Source of the DNA: Chrysopilus asiliformis
Taxonomy: Eukaryota; Arthropoda; Insecta; Diptera; Rhagionidae
NCBI GenBank assembly: GCA_964034945.1
Contig: OZ035960.1
Span: 30,310,368-30,374,367 of the forward strand
DNA length: 64,000 nucleotides
Direction: 5' to 3'
In this document: in pieces, positions 21,269 to 33,017 of the stretch
Layout: every line of letters begins with the position of its first letter
Position numbering within the stretch: the stretch's first letter is position 1
Made by a program: the position numbers and the translations under genes
The notes under the pieces: generated by a model
The model's database searches: none
Told to the model about the DNA's origin: nothing
What the model saw: the letters and a program-made list of their open reading frames with translations, nothing else

Positions 21269-24200
21269 TTAGTTATTCATATTGTTGGTAATTTTAGTTT
21301 TTAATAAGATGTTTTCTATAGCATTTAAACATAGAGAAGCTTGAATTTGAGTCTCGTCATCCTGAAATGTTTTTGCTTCTCTTTCACCATATTGACACCA
21401 TTCTTTAGCCAGGGCGAACTTCATCTTCATTAAAAATACGATACCAATTCGGGTCACCAATAAAGGATATTCTGGATTATTTTGATCTTTTTTGTTGCAT
21501 AGCTGTATTGCCTTCATTAAAAAGTTAATGGCTTCGTCAAATTCCTGAGAAAGAGAAAATGTGAAATTTATTTTTAGGTAGTTTAAATTTATTTATTTAT
21601 TCAGCCAAGAGGCACTATGCCGTAAATGAAAAAAAAATATTAGTTAGAAATAGTTAAAGAATTAAATACACAGTGACAGAGCGTCAGAGTAGCCTATCTA
21701 CTAGACAGCATAGACAGAGGTTGGTCAAAAAGTATTACATATTTACACCACAGAGCTTCTATAGAACAGAGGTTAAAATCACACTGGGCGACAAAAATAT
21801 AGCGTGAAATATGGGATTTTATCATTAGCTCGAAAGCTTTTTTCTGCTTGTGCTAATGATAAAATCCCATATTTCACGCCATATTTTTGTCGCCCAGTGT
21901 GATTTTAACCTCTGTTTTATAGAAGCTCTGTGTTTACACACTAAAAAGTACAAATTTATTGCGTACTAACGATAAATATTACTATCACATTTTCAATAGT
22001 TTATATGATATAACATTAGATTTAGTATATACCATTTGTAACGCATCGAACCAATCATCGGACACAAAAATGAACTACTAGGGATAACAAAAGATTTTGA
22101 TTTCCGTATGTCCGTCCGTCTGCCTGCCCGTAAACACCATAACTTTCGAAAGGATTGAGCTAGAGACTTGAAATTTTATATAGTTGCATTAATAGCTAGG
22201 CTAAGTTCTTGAATGGGCAAAATTGGACCATTCCTTCCCCCCTCCCCCATACAAACAAAACTGTTTTTTTGCTATTTTCTCGAAAATGGTTAATCGTATT
22301 GGAAAATTTAAAAGGCTAAAATGCATTTGGAATAGGATTTTACATAACTCATCCATACATCAAAATTCAATCCGACCACTGCTTCCCCCTCTCTCATACA
22401 AATGGAATACGTTTTTCCTGTTTACTCAAAAACTGTTCATCGTATCGAAAAATTTATAAAGACGAAATGTGTTTAGAATATGATTTTACATAACTTATCT
22501 GTACAGGAAAATCCAGTCCCTCCCCTCGCTCCCATACAAATTGATTTCTTTTTATTTTCTCGAAAACGGTGAGTCGTATTGAAGAATTTATAAAGGTAAA
22601 ATCTGTTTAGAACATCATTTTACAACAGCGTTCCATACAATTGGACCACTCCTTTCCCCCTTTGCTATACAAATAGATTTTTTATACCCGTATGGTGAAA
22701 CCAAAGGGTATATTAACTTTGCCTTACCGTTTGTAACGCCAAGATCCCGTCATCACACACAAAAATGAATTACACCAGTGTGTTTAGAATGATAAAAATA
22801 TTTAATTTCTGCATGTCCGTCCGTCCGTCTGTCTGTCCGTCTGTCCGTCTGTCTGTCCGTCTGTGGCGCGGATTGCCGGCGCACGGATTGAGGCAGAGAC
22901 TTGAAATTTTGCGCAGATCCGTTTTTCGTAAAATGCGAGGCTAAGTTCGTTAATGGGAAAAAATGGACCATTAGGGGGGTACCCCCCATACGAACGAAAA
23001 CGGTTTTTGTGAATATCTCAAAAACGGTGCATCTTATCAAAAAAGTCCAAGAACAAAAGTTATTTAGGATATGATTCTACATAAATCTCCCATACATCAA
23101 AATCCGATTGGAATAAATTTTAAAAAATCTTATTGGAAAGTTTGACTTCAAAGTGGAATTTTGGTACAACTGTTCGAATTTTGATACGAATATCACCATA
23201 CGGGTCTCCAATGATTGCCAGATTGGCAATTATAGCTTTTGTTATGTTTTAAATAAACATTTTGTCTATCATCATATAGAGTATTTGACGATCAGCCCCA
23301 GCAATTGTAGCTTTTCTTATGTTTTTTTGACTAAGTTGTATCTATGCTGTATATCCTGACGCTTCGCCACTGTAAATTTACATCGAATTTCAAAATGCCT
23401 TTAATAATAACTTGAAATGTTTTTGTCCCCCTTCAGGTTCGATTTGCCTTACCTTAAGAAAGTAGGAGACTTCTGCATTATAGTATAAAACAACTACTAT
23501 TTGTCTAGGTGATAGTGATTTAATGTGGTCCAGGCGAGCCAGTGCTTTTCTCATCATTACTTTAGCTTCATCGCATCGGAATTCTTGTGTTAAAAATCTT
23601 CCATACCAGAATAATGTACTCAGATATATAACTTCTGTTGCTTCGTCCATAGTTTTTCCATTTGGTAATTTTTCCTCCCGTAATCGAATACAATCCCGAA
23701 ATCCTAGCTCTGCCATTTTACTATTCCCAGTGATATGATAAAGTCTTGATAATTTCAATTTAAAACGAATAATGCTGTTGTGATTTTCCATATACCCCAA
23801 CTGAATCATTTTTTCTGTGAAACGCACCAACATCTCCTCAATTTCGCGTAATCCAGAATGTTGAAAAGCCAATGTCGAAAGTAAATCATAGACCAGAGAG
23901 ATATTACTAAAGATACTGGTATCTTCGGCAATTTTTAATGCTTCATTAAGTATAGATTTGGCGTCATCAATTTTTCCTTCCATCTTCAATTGTTCAGCCT
24001 GATTCACTTTTTCATTGATTGCTTTCTCAACTTCATATGCGTCTCTGTAGACGTTGTGATCCGTTTTTCCTGGATAAAATCTTATCAATTGATTCTGGAA
24101 AAACACCAAGGTAAATAATCCACAGGTAACATGTTGGATGCGAAATTTCTTTAAATTTTTCACAGTGAAAAATTTTAAACTCGTCTGATTAAATCCATCA

Positions 24201-24289
24201 CGAAATTTCAATTTTGATTTGTTGGAAGAAATATTTTTTAAGAAATTCGATTTTCGGGAAAGCCGTATGAAATTTAAAAACTTCCACAT
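21269..24289 (-). CDS. TTC19: Tetratricopeptide repeat protein 19 homologue, mitochondrial
   Basis: TTC19 is a mitochondrial inner-membrane TPR protein needed for complex III; it helps clear Rieske protein fragments after assembly. Two exons, 24289-23453 and 21544-21269, give 1113 nt and 370 aa (human about 380). The N-terminus is basic and Ser/Asn-rich (MWKFLNFIRLSRKSNFLKN), as for a matrix-targeting signal, with a hydrophobic stretch HVTCGLFTLVFF at about residues 53-64. The TPR region includes HNSIIRFKLKLSRLYHITGN, FWYGRFLTQEFRCDEAKVMM and YYNAEVSYFLKEFDEAINFL across the splice site, all typical of the family. The 1.9-kb intron hosts a 184-bp foldback element and two mini-me-like repeats. 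A polyadenylation signal (TTTATT on the plus strand) lies at 21208-21213. Confidence 0.93.
21749..21932. mobile_element. 184-bp foldback element, copy 1 (TTC19 intron)
   Basis: It is an almost perfect palindrome. CACAGAGCTTCTATAGAACA and the following about 60 bases return as the inverse at the right end (...AGAAGCTCTGTG), with a loop of about 20 bases. Flanking TTTACAC occurs at 21742-21748 and 21933-21939, a 7-bp target duplication. A second copy lies at 45792-45986. Confidence 0.85.
22031..22680 (+). mobile_element. Mini-me-like repeat, second subfamily
   Basis: It contains CATTTGTAACGCATCGAACC, GTCCGTCCGTCTGCCTGCCC, ACACCATAACTTTCGAAAGG and ATTGAGCTAGAGACTTGAAA, then several repeats of CTCGAAAACGGT-type phrases. 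The same order recurs at 35.9-36.4 kb and inverted at 31.1-31.6 kb. It is non-coding. Confidence 0.6.
22683..23250 (-). mobile_element. Mini-me-like repeat with 50-bp GTCY tract
   Basis: It begins with the hairpin TATACCCGTATGG...CCAAAGGGTATA (22683-22712), then a (GTCY)n run at about 22815-22864, and ends with TTATAGCTTTTGTTATG. It matches 63083-63634 in inverse orientation nearly throughout and 14206-14575 in part. No gene is present. Confidence 0.75.
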
Positions 24290-24790
24290 TTTCTGGAGGT
24301 TTCCATTTACTTTCTGTTAAATAATAACTGTGTGAGCTACAGCTACTAAGTCAAGAATATTTATTGTAATTAAAACTCCTTATAAATAATACACATCGGA
24401 CAGTTGCTAATTACTTTTACACTACGTTTATTTAAAATAAAATATTATTAAAAAAAAAACTACAATTTGCTCAGACACTAAAAAAAACTTGGCTGCTTTC
24501 AATGAATAAAAAGCAAAATATCTGTTAGAGTAAAAACACCAATTGTCGAGCAAAAAACCAGTTTCGAATTCTTAACAGTAACTCCAAATGGTTTTTTTTG
24601 CAAGTGCGTAGATATTTTGTTGATTTGAAATTAAAACGACAAATCGAATTTTGAATTACAAAAAAGGGTAAAGGCTTTTAAAAAGTTCCAGGATATGATC
24701 GTAAAATTCTTGACACGAAAGCTTGAAATGGCAAACTCCGGCAAACTCTAATAAAAATCCCAATTGTAAACACGCAATCCATTTTTTAAC
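24290..24790. other. Intergenic DNA upstream of TTC19
   Basis: AT-rich and without recognised features. It presumably contains the TTC19 promoter. Confidence 0.4.
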
Positions 24791-25837
24791 TTTCTTATAC
24801 GAAATATAATAAAGTATTGTATTCATGAAAAATTTCGACCTTTTTTCGATTTTGCCTAAAAATATTTCCCGAGCATTCCTGAGTCCATTCGATCATTATT
24901 AAAAGTATCAGTTGTGGTCAACACAAAACTTTCTTCTACAAAATCTACGACCCTGCGCAATTTACGCTAGAGCCCTGTCGCGTTGTCAACCCAATACAAC
25001 CTCCCAATAAATTCTTGGTTTATTCAAAAATATCAAAAACGTACAAAATTTGAGATAACTTGAGAACTGTAAAAGATATCAATTTACGGTAAATGGCGAA
25101 AATGTAGAAAATGTTAACATCTTTAATTATTCTTTTAACTGATTTGTCGAAAAACCGTTAGTTTGCAAATTATTCGCAAAATATGATTTTTTACATATTA
25201 ATGAAAATATCTCAATAACGGCAAAAGATAACGGATAACGCTAAGAAACAAAATTGTGCAGAATGCCATTCTCATTAATTCACTTCATACATTCAGTCAG
25301 CAAAAACCCGTTAGTTTTTGAGATAATCGCAAAAAACTGTTTTTTTTTTTGGAAATAACGGTTTATCTCGATAACAGGTGGAGATATCGAGTTATAGCTA
25401 AAGACAAAAGTGTGGGAAATTTTATTTTCTCCAAGTTTTGTCATACATAAGGCCACTAAAAATCGCGTAGTTTGGGAGTAAATCGAGAAAAACGAAATTG
25501 CGATTTTTGAAAAACCGCCATTTTGGATACTTCCGGTTAACGGATTTCCACCAAAAGTTGATAGGATTGTCCCATTTCAGGACCCAACATGCCTATAAAA
25601 TTTCATGGCGCTAGCTCTATTAGTTTTTGAGAAATCTTGACAGACAGACTGACAGACTGACTGACAGACTGACTGACTGACAGACTGACTGACAGACTGA
25701 AAGACTGACAGACAGAAAGACATTTTTTTAATATGACTCCAATCGACTCAGGAGTGATCGGGAAATGTTTTTTAGGCAAAATTAAGAGGTCGAAATTTTT
25801 CATGAATACAATACTTTATTATATTTCGTATAAGAAA
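24791..25837. mobile_element. 1047-bp element with 50-bp perfect terminal inverted repeats
   Basis: The left end TTTCTTATACGAAATATAAT and 30 further bases reappear exactly as the reverse complement at the right end. With mismatches the inverted arms continue about 60 bp more (AAAATATTTCCCGAG...CCTGAGT). The interior has GATATCGAGTTATAGCTAAA-type sequence, shared inverted with 10.8-11.0 kb. No transposase frame exists. Fragments of the same end occur at 12.5 kb and 54.2 kb, with more distant relatives at 26.6, 39.6 and 42.1 kb. Confidence 0.75.
25638..25721. repeat. GACA/GACT microsatellite
   Basis: About 20 imperfect units of GACA and GACT lie inside the 24791-25837 element, at the place where relatives of the family carry shorter CTGTCTGTC tracts. 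Confidence 0.85.
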
Positions 25838-26089
25838 AATATTTCGTATAAGAAAGTAGACGAAAGTAAAACGAAACTTTTGATACAAATCGAAAAGTAA
25901 ATTTCGACCCACGCTACGGGCCCTTCTCTTTTCTGTACAAAATTTCAAGTTTCTACCTCAATATTATATCCAACTTTTTATGACATGAGGGTAAGGTGGA
26001 CATGAAAAACTTTAGAAAACTATGACTTGTGAGCGAAAAACTCCGAATACAGTAGTCAAAACTCTAGATACGCATACAATTTAAAAAAA

Positions 26090-26640
26090 ATCAGTTGAGA
26101 TTTTCCCCTGCAATATTAAGTTTAGGAAAAAATACGAATATATAAAAAATGATATTTTTTCAAATATCTTCAGAAGCGTTCGAGATACAAAAAAACCGTT
26201 ACAGTAGAAAATATTTTATATCCTTTAAAATTTGTTATACTCATTTTTTTCCCAAAAGCGCATGTTTCCTAAAATTTTCAAAAAACGGTATTTTTTCAAA
26301 AAAAAAATGTGTAGGAAGTACCCGTTATAGCTATCGTTACATTTCCAAAATTTGATAGAAAACCACAATTTTTGTACAACTTATTGACAAAAAATTTTAA
26401 GTCGCTAGGTCAAAGCGTTCTCGGCTTATTTAAGAAATGTAAATCGGGCAGACAGAGATACCGATATAACGACAGACAGACAAATTGGAAGACAGATGTA
26501 CTGACATCCTCATAATTATGCCTGAAACAGATTCCGTATAGAAAATTTCTATCTCTCTTGTTCGGGAGTCGGTCTTCGTCATGAATACAATAATTTGCTT
26601 CTATAGAAGAGGAAAGTAAAAATAGAGGAAAATTAAAACA
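26090..26640. repeat. Fragment of the related CTTTCTTC...TATTGTATTCAT repeat family
   Basis: It shares GTCGCTAGGTCAAAGCGTTC, CATCCTCATAATTATGCCTG and a terminal CATGAATACAAT with the inverse-oriented copies at 42.1 and 39.6 kb. It is non-coding. Confidence 0.6.
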
Positions 26641-26715
26641 TTTTGTTTTATTATAATAAACGCAAGAGAGAGATGTCGGTTGTTCCTTTTCTCCTCTCTT
26701 TTTGTTGACTATGAT

Positions 26716-28183
26716 CAGTGTTGGGGCCAGATAATTATTTTTTTATCTAGATAAAGATAAAGATAAATGCTCGTAATGTTTATCTAGATAAGATAATAGA
26801 TAATGAAAATATGAAAGATAATAGATAAGATAAGATAAAAAGCCAAATTATCTAGATAATTTTTAGATAAATATTTATTTTGACATTGCACAAAATTCAA
26901 AATTACGTACTAAAAAAAATAGCACAAAATTTTTTGCTTTTCTTGATTTCCAATTTAAATATAATAAGAAACGAAATAATAATAAAAGAAAACGGATAAG
27001 AAACAATAATAAAAGAAAATAAAAGAAAACGGATAACGAAATGATTTTCGGGCTTTTTCTTCAAAATTACGTTATAATGAACGTTATAGAAATTCAATTC
27101 CGTTACCATAACGAAAAACGAAAAAAATATTACGTTTTTTCGTTGTTTATTAGTATTTCCTTGTTTTGTTCAGTATTATTTTTTGTGAAATTTCCCACAA
27201 AAGTTCATCAAGTATAACCCCACAGACATAAAATATAATCAAAAATATTGGAGTAGTTTTTAATCGTATTTTGATTCTAAATCGGATTTTGTTTTGGCCA
27301 GATTCACTCTATTTCTGGAGATACAAAAATGGAAATCTTCTAAGCAAGTTTTTTGGTAGCGAAAAGATTTTCTTTTTAGTAACTCCAGAAGTAGAGCGAA
27401 ATTCTATAAAAAAATTCTATATCTTTGATATCAAAATCACGCTTTTGTGGAGACAGTTTTTTTAATGAACAAAACTTTTGTGTGATTTTTTGTCTTTTGT
27501 ATTTTTTATTGATTTTTTAACTTAATAATCACATTTTTTTCCGTTTTTATTTGTATTTTCTTTTTGCTGAGTTTTATTATTTGTTATACAATTTATTTTT
27601 ATGGAAACTGAACTGAATTACTTTGTGATAAACTATTATTACAGTGCGTTTTTTTGTTTTCAGTTTCAATACAATGTGTAACGGAATAATAACATTATAA
27701 CGTAACGAAATTAAGTTTTTTATCGATACAAAACGAAATAACGTCACGAAATATAAGTTTAATTTTGCTACGTAAGGAAATTTATAACGTTATGATTTTT
27801 TATTTCGTTCATAGCCCGGTTTACACTTGGCAACAGTTACTGGCAGAACTTTTTTTTATGGACAATAGAAGAGAGGCGAGGGAAAGAGTGACACTTCGCT
27901 TCCTTGTCCGTAAACAAAAATTGTTGCCAAGTATAAAACTGTTCCTAAAAAAAGTTTTTAGGTTTTCAAAAGTATGCAGAAAACAATTTCGTTTCAGCAT
28001 TTTTTCAGATTTAATTTTTTGATTTTCGGTGGTAACGATTATCTCTAGATAAATGGGATTTTCCTTTATCTAGATAAGATAAAGATAACTTTTTTGGGGT
28101 GTTATCTAGATAAGATAAAGATAACATTTTTTTTTATCTAGATGATTATCTAGATAATTATTATCTAGATAACCCCAACACTG
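26716..28183. mobile_element. hAT-like non-autonomous element, 1468 bp
   Basis: The left end is CAGTGTTGGGGCC and the right end reads CAGTGTTGGGGTT as its reverse complement. Both are followed by arrays of TTATCTAGATAAGATAA-like units. The element is bounded by the 8-bp direct repeat ACTATGAT (26708-26715 and 28184-28191), the hAT target length. The interior has AACGTTACG/ACGAAA-rich DNA related to 36.4-36.7 kb and a small inverted repeat of TTACACTTGGCAACAGTT at about 27.82-27.94 kb. No transposase frame is present. Confidence 0.85.
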
Positions 28184-28191
28184 ACTATGAT

Positions 28192-29187
28192 ACGCTGATT
28201 TCCGGTCAGTTAGTCTGCAAAAAATAGGGCCAGTGTAGGGAAGATATAAATTTGTTTCGATAAAGGCTAAAATTATTATTGCAATTTTGCAGAGGGCTAA
28301 CATCGGCTGCGATCTAGAAATTTTGAAATTAATTTGAATGTTGAAACACTTACATAGTCTTTTTAATTATTATACACAGCAAGCACTGGTATAATTCATT
28401 TTTTGCCAGACAGTTGATTCCATATCTCAAAAAGGGTACTAAAAAATTAAAAACACGTAACTGACGCATAACACGATATTCTGAAATACGATTTTTTCCT
28501 AACGCAATTTGAAATTTGCAGACATCCTCATTTAACACGACATTTACATAACACGAAAACACGATTTTACTTACAAGTAAATTAAAACAATGGAAAAAAT
28601 TGCATGTTTTTAATATACATAATTGAAAGTGATGTTTCGTAGTCTAATATTTATTTTAAAATATTTACAATGTTTTAGGTAATGACTTTACAAATAATAA
28701 ATTTATTTTAGTCTTGAAAACTGTTAATTATTTTTCGCTTATGGTTAAGCACGGCCCAAAATTGCTTTCGTATTTTTTGACAATTTTTCCGATATTAAAA
28801 AAAATTAAATAGGTGCATTATAGTTATAATTTAATTGTATCTGTTGCTAAAAAAAACGCCATCGTTCATTGGAAATTTGTTCCATTAAATAAAAGTTTCA
28901 CTTTCAATCATGTTGAAAAGTAATTACAAAGACGTTTTCAACTCGAACACACATTATTCATTGTGGATTTAATGAAGTGAATCATTGTTGTACCAAAAAC
29001 AAATTAGCGCTTTGCTCTTAAAAAATCGGTAGCTTTTTTGTTGATAACCTTAATTAACTAAATCTACCAGCGATAGTTTTTCGAATTTTCGCTGCTGCAC
29101 AGTTCAAATAAATTATTCAAGCACTCTTTTAACTTAAAAACTAAATAAGAAATACATTTAAACTAAATCTGATTTAATAATTTAATG
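28192..29187. other. Intergenic DNA downstream of COX10
   Basis: No gene is seen. Around 28440-28560 the phrases TAACACGA recur as a possible degraded DNA-transposon end. The right end should hold the COX10 3' UTR. Confidence 0.4.
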
Positions 29188-30899
29188 TCACGAGCTGGAC
29201 TTTACTGCCATTGCAACAGGCAGAACGGTATCCAGAGAGGTAGCCTTCGATGAACTTCCAGGTGTCTTAGGTTGTTGTGAAATCTCATTGGTAGCAGTGA
29301 CTTTAGAAACTTCAGCAGTCGCAGTGGTCGATGTAAGTAGCTCAGCCTCTGTAGCTGATTTCTCAGCAAAGATCCACCGTTTCTTGTTTAACAAAAACAA
29401 TAGCATAAGTGCAGGTAAGTGAATTAGGGAAAATCTAAACAGTTTGCGCGAAGTTCCACTGTCTGAATTTTTGTAGAATTTCCATGCTGTGAAAAGTTTG
29501 AATCGCAAATTTAAAAAATTGAAATTTAACATGAATGGATTTAGAGATGTACCTAAATAACCGAAATATGCATTCAATGGTAGTGTTTCGAGAGCAAACC
29601 ACAAATTCGTCACTTCATAGTATGGAGCAGCTAAAGAAAGCGCCCCAATCACGGCGGTATAACGAAGGGCAGTTCGCCTGCACAATCCAGGATTCGTCAC
29701 AGCCATCATGCGATATCCAGCCCGTGAATAATCAGGACGCAAGTTCCAGGACAGTGCATTAAAGTGGGGAAATTGCCAAGCGTACAGAAGACCGGCAAGG
29801 ATCCAAGCGCCAGCGTCTAAACCGCCCGCACATCCTGCCCAACCCATTAGAGGGGGTATAGACCCTACGACTGATCCCACCCAAGTGTTCAGGATGCTGA
29901 ACCGCTTCATTGGCGTATAGATAGAGGTGTAAAGGATAAGATTGGCAGCACCGAGGGACGCTATAATGAAATATCCATCGATTTTTATTAAGCGATTGAT
30001 TTTGCTATTTTGTAGATTTTAATACCTGTTAAACCATTGACCCCAAAGTACAAAATACTGAGACCGGTTGCAGCTGCAGTGGTAGCGAATCCAATGGCAT
30101 GGGCGGGAGTTAACATTCCCTTGACAAGGACGCGATTCTTCGTCCTTGACATCTGAGCGTCAAAAGGAACTTCGTGGTACTGGTTAATGGCATTCGCCGC
30201 ACCCGAGAGAAGTCCAGTTCCCACGGAGCACAGGACGAAGGTTGACAATTCAAAGGGTGCCGGAGCCACGGCATAACCGGCCATTGAGGTTATGACCACC
30301 AGAGCTAGAAAAATCGATTAAATTGAGAGCTATTGAAACTGATGGTTATCTTACAAGTGAGTCGGGATTTCGACAGCATTAGATAGTGCTTGAGAAGTCT
30401 GGATCGGTCCTCCGATGGTGTTACAGTCCATGGCAGCAATTCTGCTAGCTTCTTCCTGTCCGCCGGTAAATTTGTCTCAATCAAAGTTGGTTCCAGTCGC
30501 TTTGAGGCGTCTATTGTCGGCACAACTTCCACAGGAACTGCCACTGACTGGATATTCGACAAATCTTCATCGTTCTGCTGTTTCTTTTTGACCAAAGGAG
30601 TGGGTCTGCTAACGCTGGCATACTGAAGAGATTTCGTGAAATTGTTTATGTAATCAGTTGACAGTCAGAATGATTCTTACGTGAACAACCGAATTGAAGA
30701 TTTTTAAATCGATCCGTGCAGCTGCTCTCCCTTTTATCAACAAATTAAACATTTTACTTAACTCGCGAATACCTAAAACATTGTTGGGAATCGCAAGACT
30801 TTCGCGACTTCCTTGAAAACCGTCTAAAAATGAATTTAGGAGCCCCAAAACCCCGCACACAGTTCTTCTACTCACTGACGTTTGCTTAAGCACGCGCAA
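29188..30899 (-). CDS. COX10: Protoheme IX farnesyltransferase, mitochondrial (COX10)
   Basis: This UbiA-family membrane prenyltransferase converts haem B to haem O, the first step of haem A synthesis for cytochrome c oxidase, in the inner mitochondrial membrane. Four exons: 30899-30681, 30622-30355, 30304-30026, 29960-29188. They total 1539 nt (512 aa) from the first Met. A second Met at 30752 would give 463 aa, nearer human COX10 (443), with [20 protein letters not shown] as presequence; I cannot decide between them. The Asp-rich substrate motif is [20 protein letters not shown], and the second conserved region is [20 protein letters not shown] followed by [26 protein letters not shown] and RAGYRMM are also diagnostic. 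The C-terminal tail after the last membrane segment is Ser/Thr-rich and poorly conserved. Confidence 0.95.
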
Positions 30900-31059
30900 A
30901 AAGCGTTGCCACGTGCGATAAAGTATTGCCAGCTAAAAAAAATATTCCAAAAACTTTTGAATTTCAAAGATTTTGAATCATTTTTTTAGTCTGCTCAAAA
31001 TTAAGAAACGTTTTTGTTTTATATTGCAAAAACGTATTTAAAAATATAAAAGCTACAAT
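30900..31059. other. COX10 upstream DNA
   Basis: A short spacer that presumably includes the COX10 promoter. No motif is recognised. Confidence 0.35.
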
Positions 31060-31620
31060 TGCCATTGCCAATTGTCAAATACTCTATATGATGAAAATAC
31101 TCTATCATATTATGATGTTTATTTTAAAAAAACCATTTGTATAGGAAAGGGGAAAAGGAGTGGTGCGATAGGATTTTGATGTATGGAACGGTTATGTAAA
31201 ATCATATTCTAAACAGATTTTACCTTTATAAATTTTTCAATACAAGTCACCGTTTTCGAGAAAATAAAAAAAAGTATATCATTTGTATGAGGGAGGGGAG
31301 AAGGTGTGATCGATCCTCATGTATAGATGAGGTATGTAAAATTTTATTTTTAACACATTTTACCTTAATAAATTTTTCAATACGATTTACGAGAAAATTG
31401 CAAAAAAAACTGTTTGGTTTGTATGGGGGAGGGGGGAAGGAATGGTATAATTGTTCCCGTTTCAGAACTTAGCCAAACCATTGACGAGAAACGTAACTAT
31501 ACCAAATTTCAAGTTTATAGCTTATTCCTTTCGAAAGTTATGGTATTCACGGATAGATGGACGGACATCTGGAAATCAGTAATATAATATGTGTGAAGTG
31601 TAAAAGCAGGCTACAATCGA
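31060..31620 (-). mobile_element. Mini-me-like repeat, second subfamily, inverted
   Basis: It carries ACCAAATTTCAAGTTTATAG, CCTTTCGAAAGTTATGG and repeated GTATGGGGGAGGGGGGAAGG-type phrases. These are the inverse of the phrases at 22.0-22.7 kb and 35.9-36.4 kb. The GTCY tract is almost gone (GGATGGACGGACAT). Confidence 0.55.
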
Positions 31621-32077
31621 TTTCGCTTAGACATCCCTTTCGTTCTGCCTCCATACAAATGGAAAGGATTTTCTTAAAAATGGTGCTTGATGTCGAAATT
31701 TTACCGCTAAAACTAAATTTCTCAAGTTAGAGCAAAACAAAGATCTGTTTAAAAATACGGAAATTACAGTTTTTTTTGTTCCAAATAATACTTTCAATTT
31801 GAAAGATCAGTTACAAAAACAAGTTAAGAATAAAAAGACATCGATGTCGCAAGCATAAAACATTTTTCAGAAATCAGTTCAAGCATAAAACATTTATTTT
31901 TGTGGTTACTAGGCAGTTTATTGAAATTCACCAAATCATAAAATATCTTCTAAATAAAATAAAAATCCCAAATTCGGTAGAAGTATGCTTTAACTAAATC
32001 TATTTCTCAATCAATGGAAAATGTGTTTGTAAATATTTTTAATTTAAACTGTGTATGAAAATTAATGTATTTAAATT
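31621..32077. other. Intergenic DNA downstream of CIAPIN1
   Basis: Nothing is recognised beyond the expected CIAPIN1 3' UTR. TCAAGCATAAAACATTT-like words repeat twice near 31850-31900. Confidence 0.4.
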
Positions 32078-33017
32078 TTAAATATCAGCTTTAAGTAGAT
32101 TTCCACCAAGTTGAACTTTTTCTCCAGGCTTGAAGGCTGGCATACCAAGATAGGGGCAAGAGGCGCAACGAAAAGCATCACCCAAGTAGCACTAAAATAA
32201 TCGAAAATATATTAAAAGCTTTTGGCATAAATTTTCACACAACTTACACTTCCGCAGGACGATTTCGGGGCTTCAGTTCCATTTGTTTTTTCTCCCTTCT
32301 CTACGGCTAATTCCTCTGCTAACCCGCAACTGCAGTCTTTGCAGGCTTTTCGCTTTCCAGTTGTACCACAAACTGAAATTATTTATATTGAATTAAACAA
32401 TTTTTGATAGAACCTGAGAGAAACCTCTTAAGCTAGCTGGATCTGGCTTAACTTTGTCTTCTTCGTCAAGCAAGTCATCTTCGTTGATAATTTCGTCGTT
32501 ATCGTTGTCAATTTTCCAAACAGCAGCCACTTTCGCCTTTTGTTGTTCGTCCGATTTCTTCGCGAAGGAGAGTTTCATCGAAGATCCCACTTCGAAGCCT
32601 GGCTTTTGAGCAGTGATTGTACCATTTTTTGCTGTTGTGTTTATGAAACCAGACAGCTTTGCTTCTTTGGAGACTTCATCGGGATTCTCTGTCGATTTCG
32701 GAATAACCAAAAGTCCATTTGGTTTAATTAACTTAAGGAGTTGTCCGAGTAAAATTGTGCTGTGGTTGGAGCAAACTGATATTGCAACATCGAACGTCGA
32801 GTTACCATAAGATGCTAAAATAATTAAATGATAAATGCGTTTCAAGTGGGGGAAATGCACGAGCTCTAAACAAACCAATTGAGACACGATCCACGTTTTC
32901 TACATTTATTGTCACATCCGTAACAGTTTTCAAGCTATTCACGTCCTTTTCCAGAGTCTCGGTGTGTTCCCCGCCCCACAAGTACAAAACGCGATTTCCT
33001 TTCTTGAGAAATTCCAT
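32078..33017 (-). CDS. CIAPIN1: Anamorsin (CIAPIN1/Dre2), cytosolic Fe-S assembly factor
   Basis: Electron-transfer Fe-S protein of the early cytosolic iron-sulfur assembly (CIA) pathway, working with the NDOR1-type diflavin reductase. Four exons: 33017-32876, 32814-32425, 32372-32248, 32191-32078. They give 771 nt and 256 aa (fly about 248). The N-terminal half is the SAM-methyltransferase-like domain ([18 protein letters not shown]). The C-terminal half has motif [16 protein letters not shown] (CX8CX2CXC), and motif [16 protein letters not shown] (CX2CX7CX2C). The tail [17 protein letters not shown] is also typical. The splice at LR|VCG uses donor GAG|GTTTCTC; the alternative CAG|GTTCTA three codons later would break frame. 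Confidence 0.96.

Noticed and set aside
22815..22864. Regular GTCC/GTCT repeats that could suggest a CRISPR array
   Set aside because: Uninterrupted microsatellite inside a dispersed repeat, without unique spacers.
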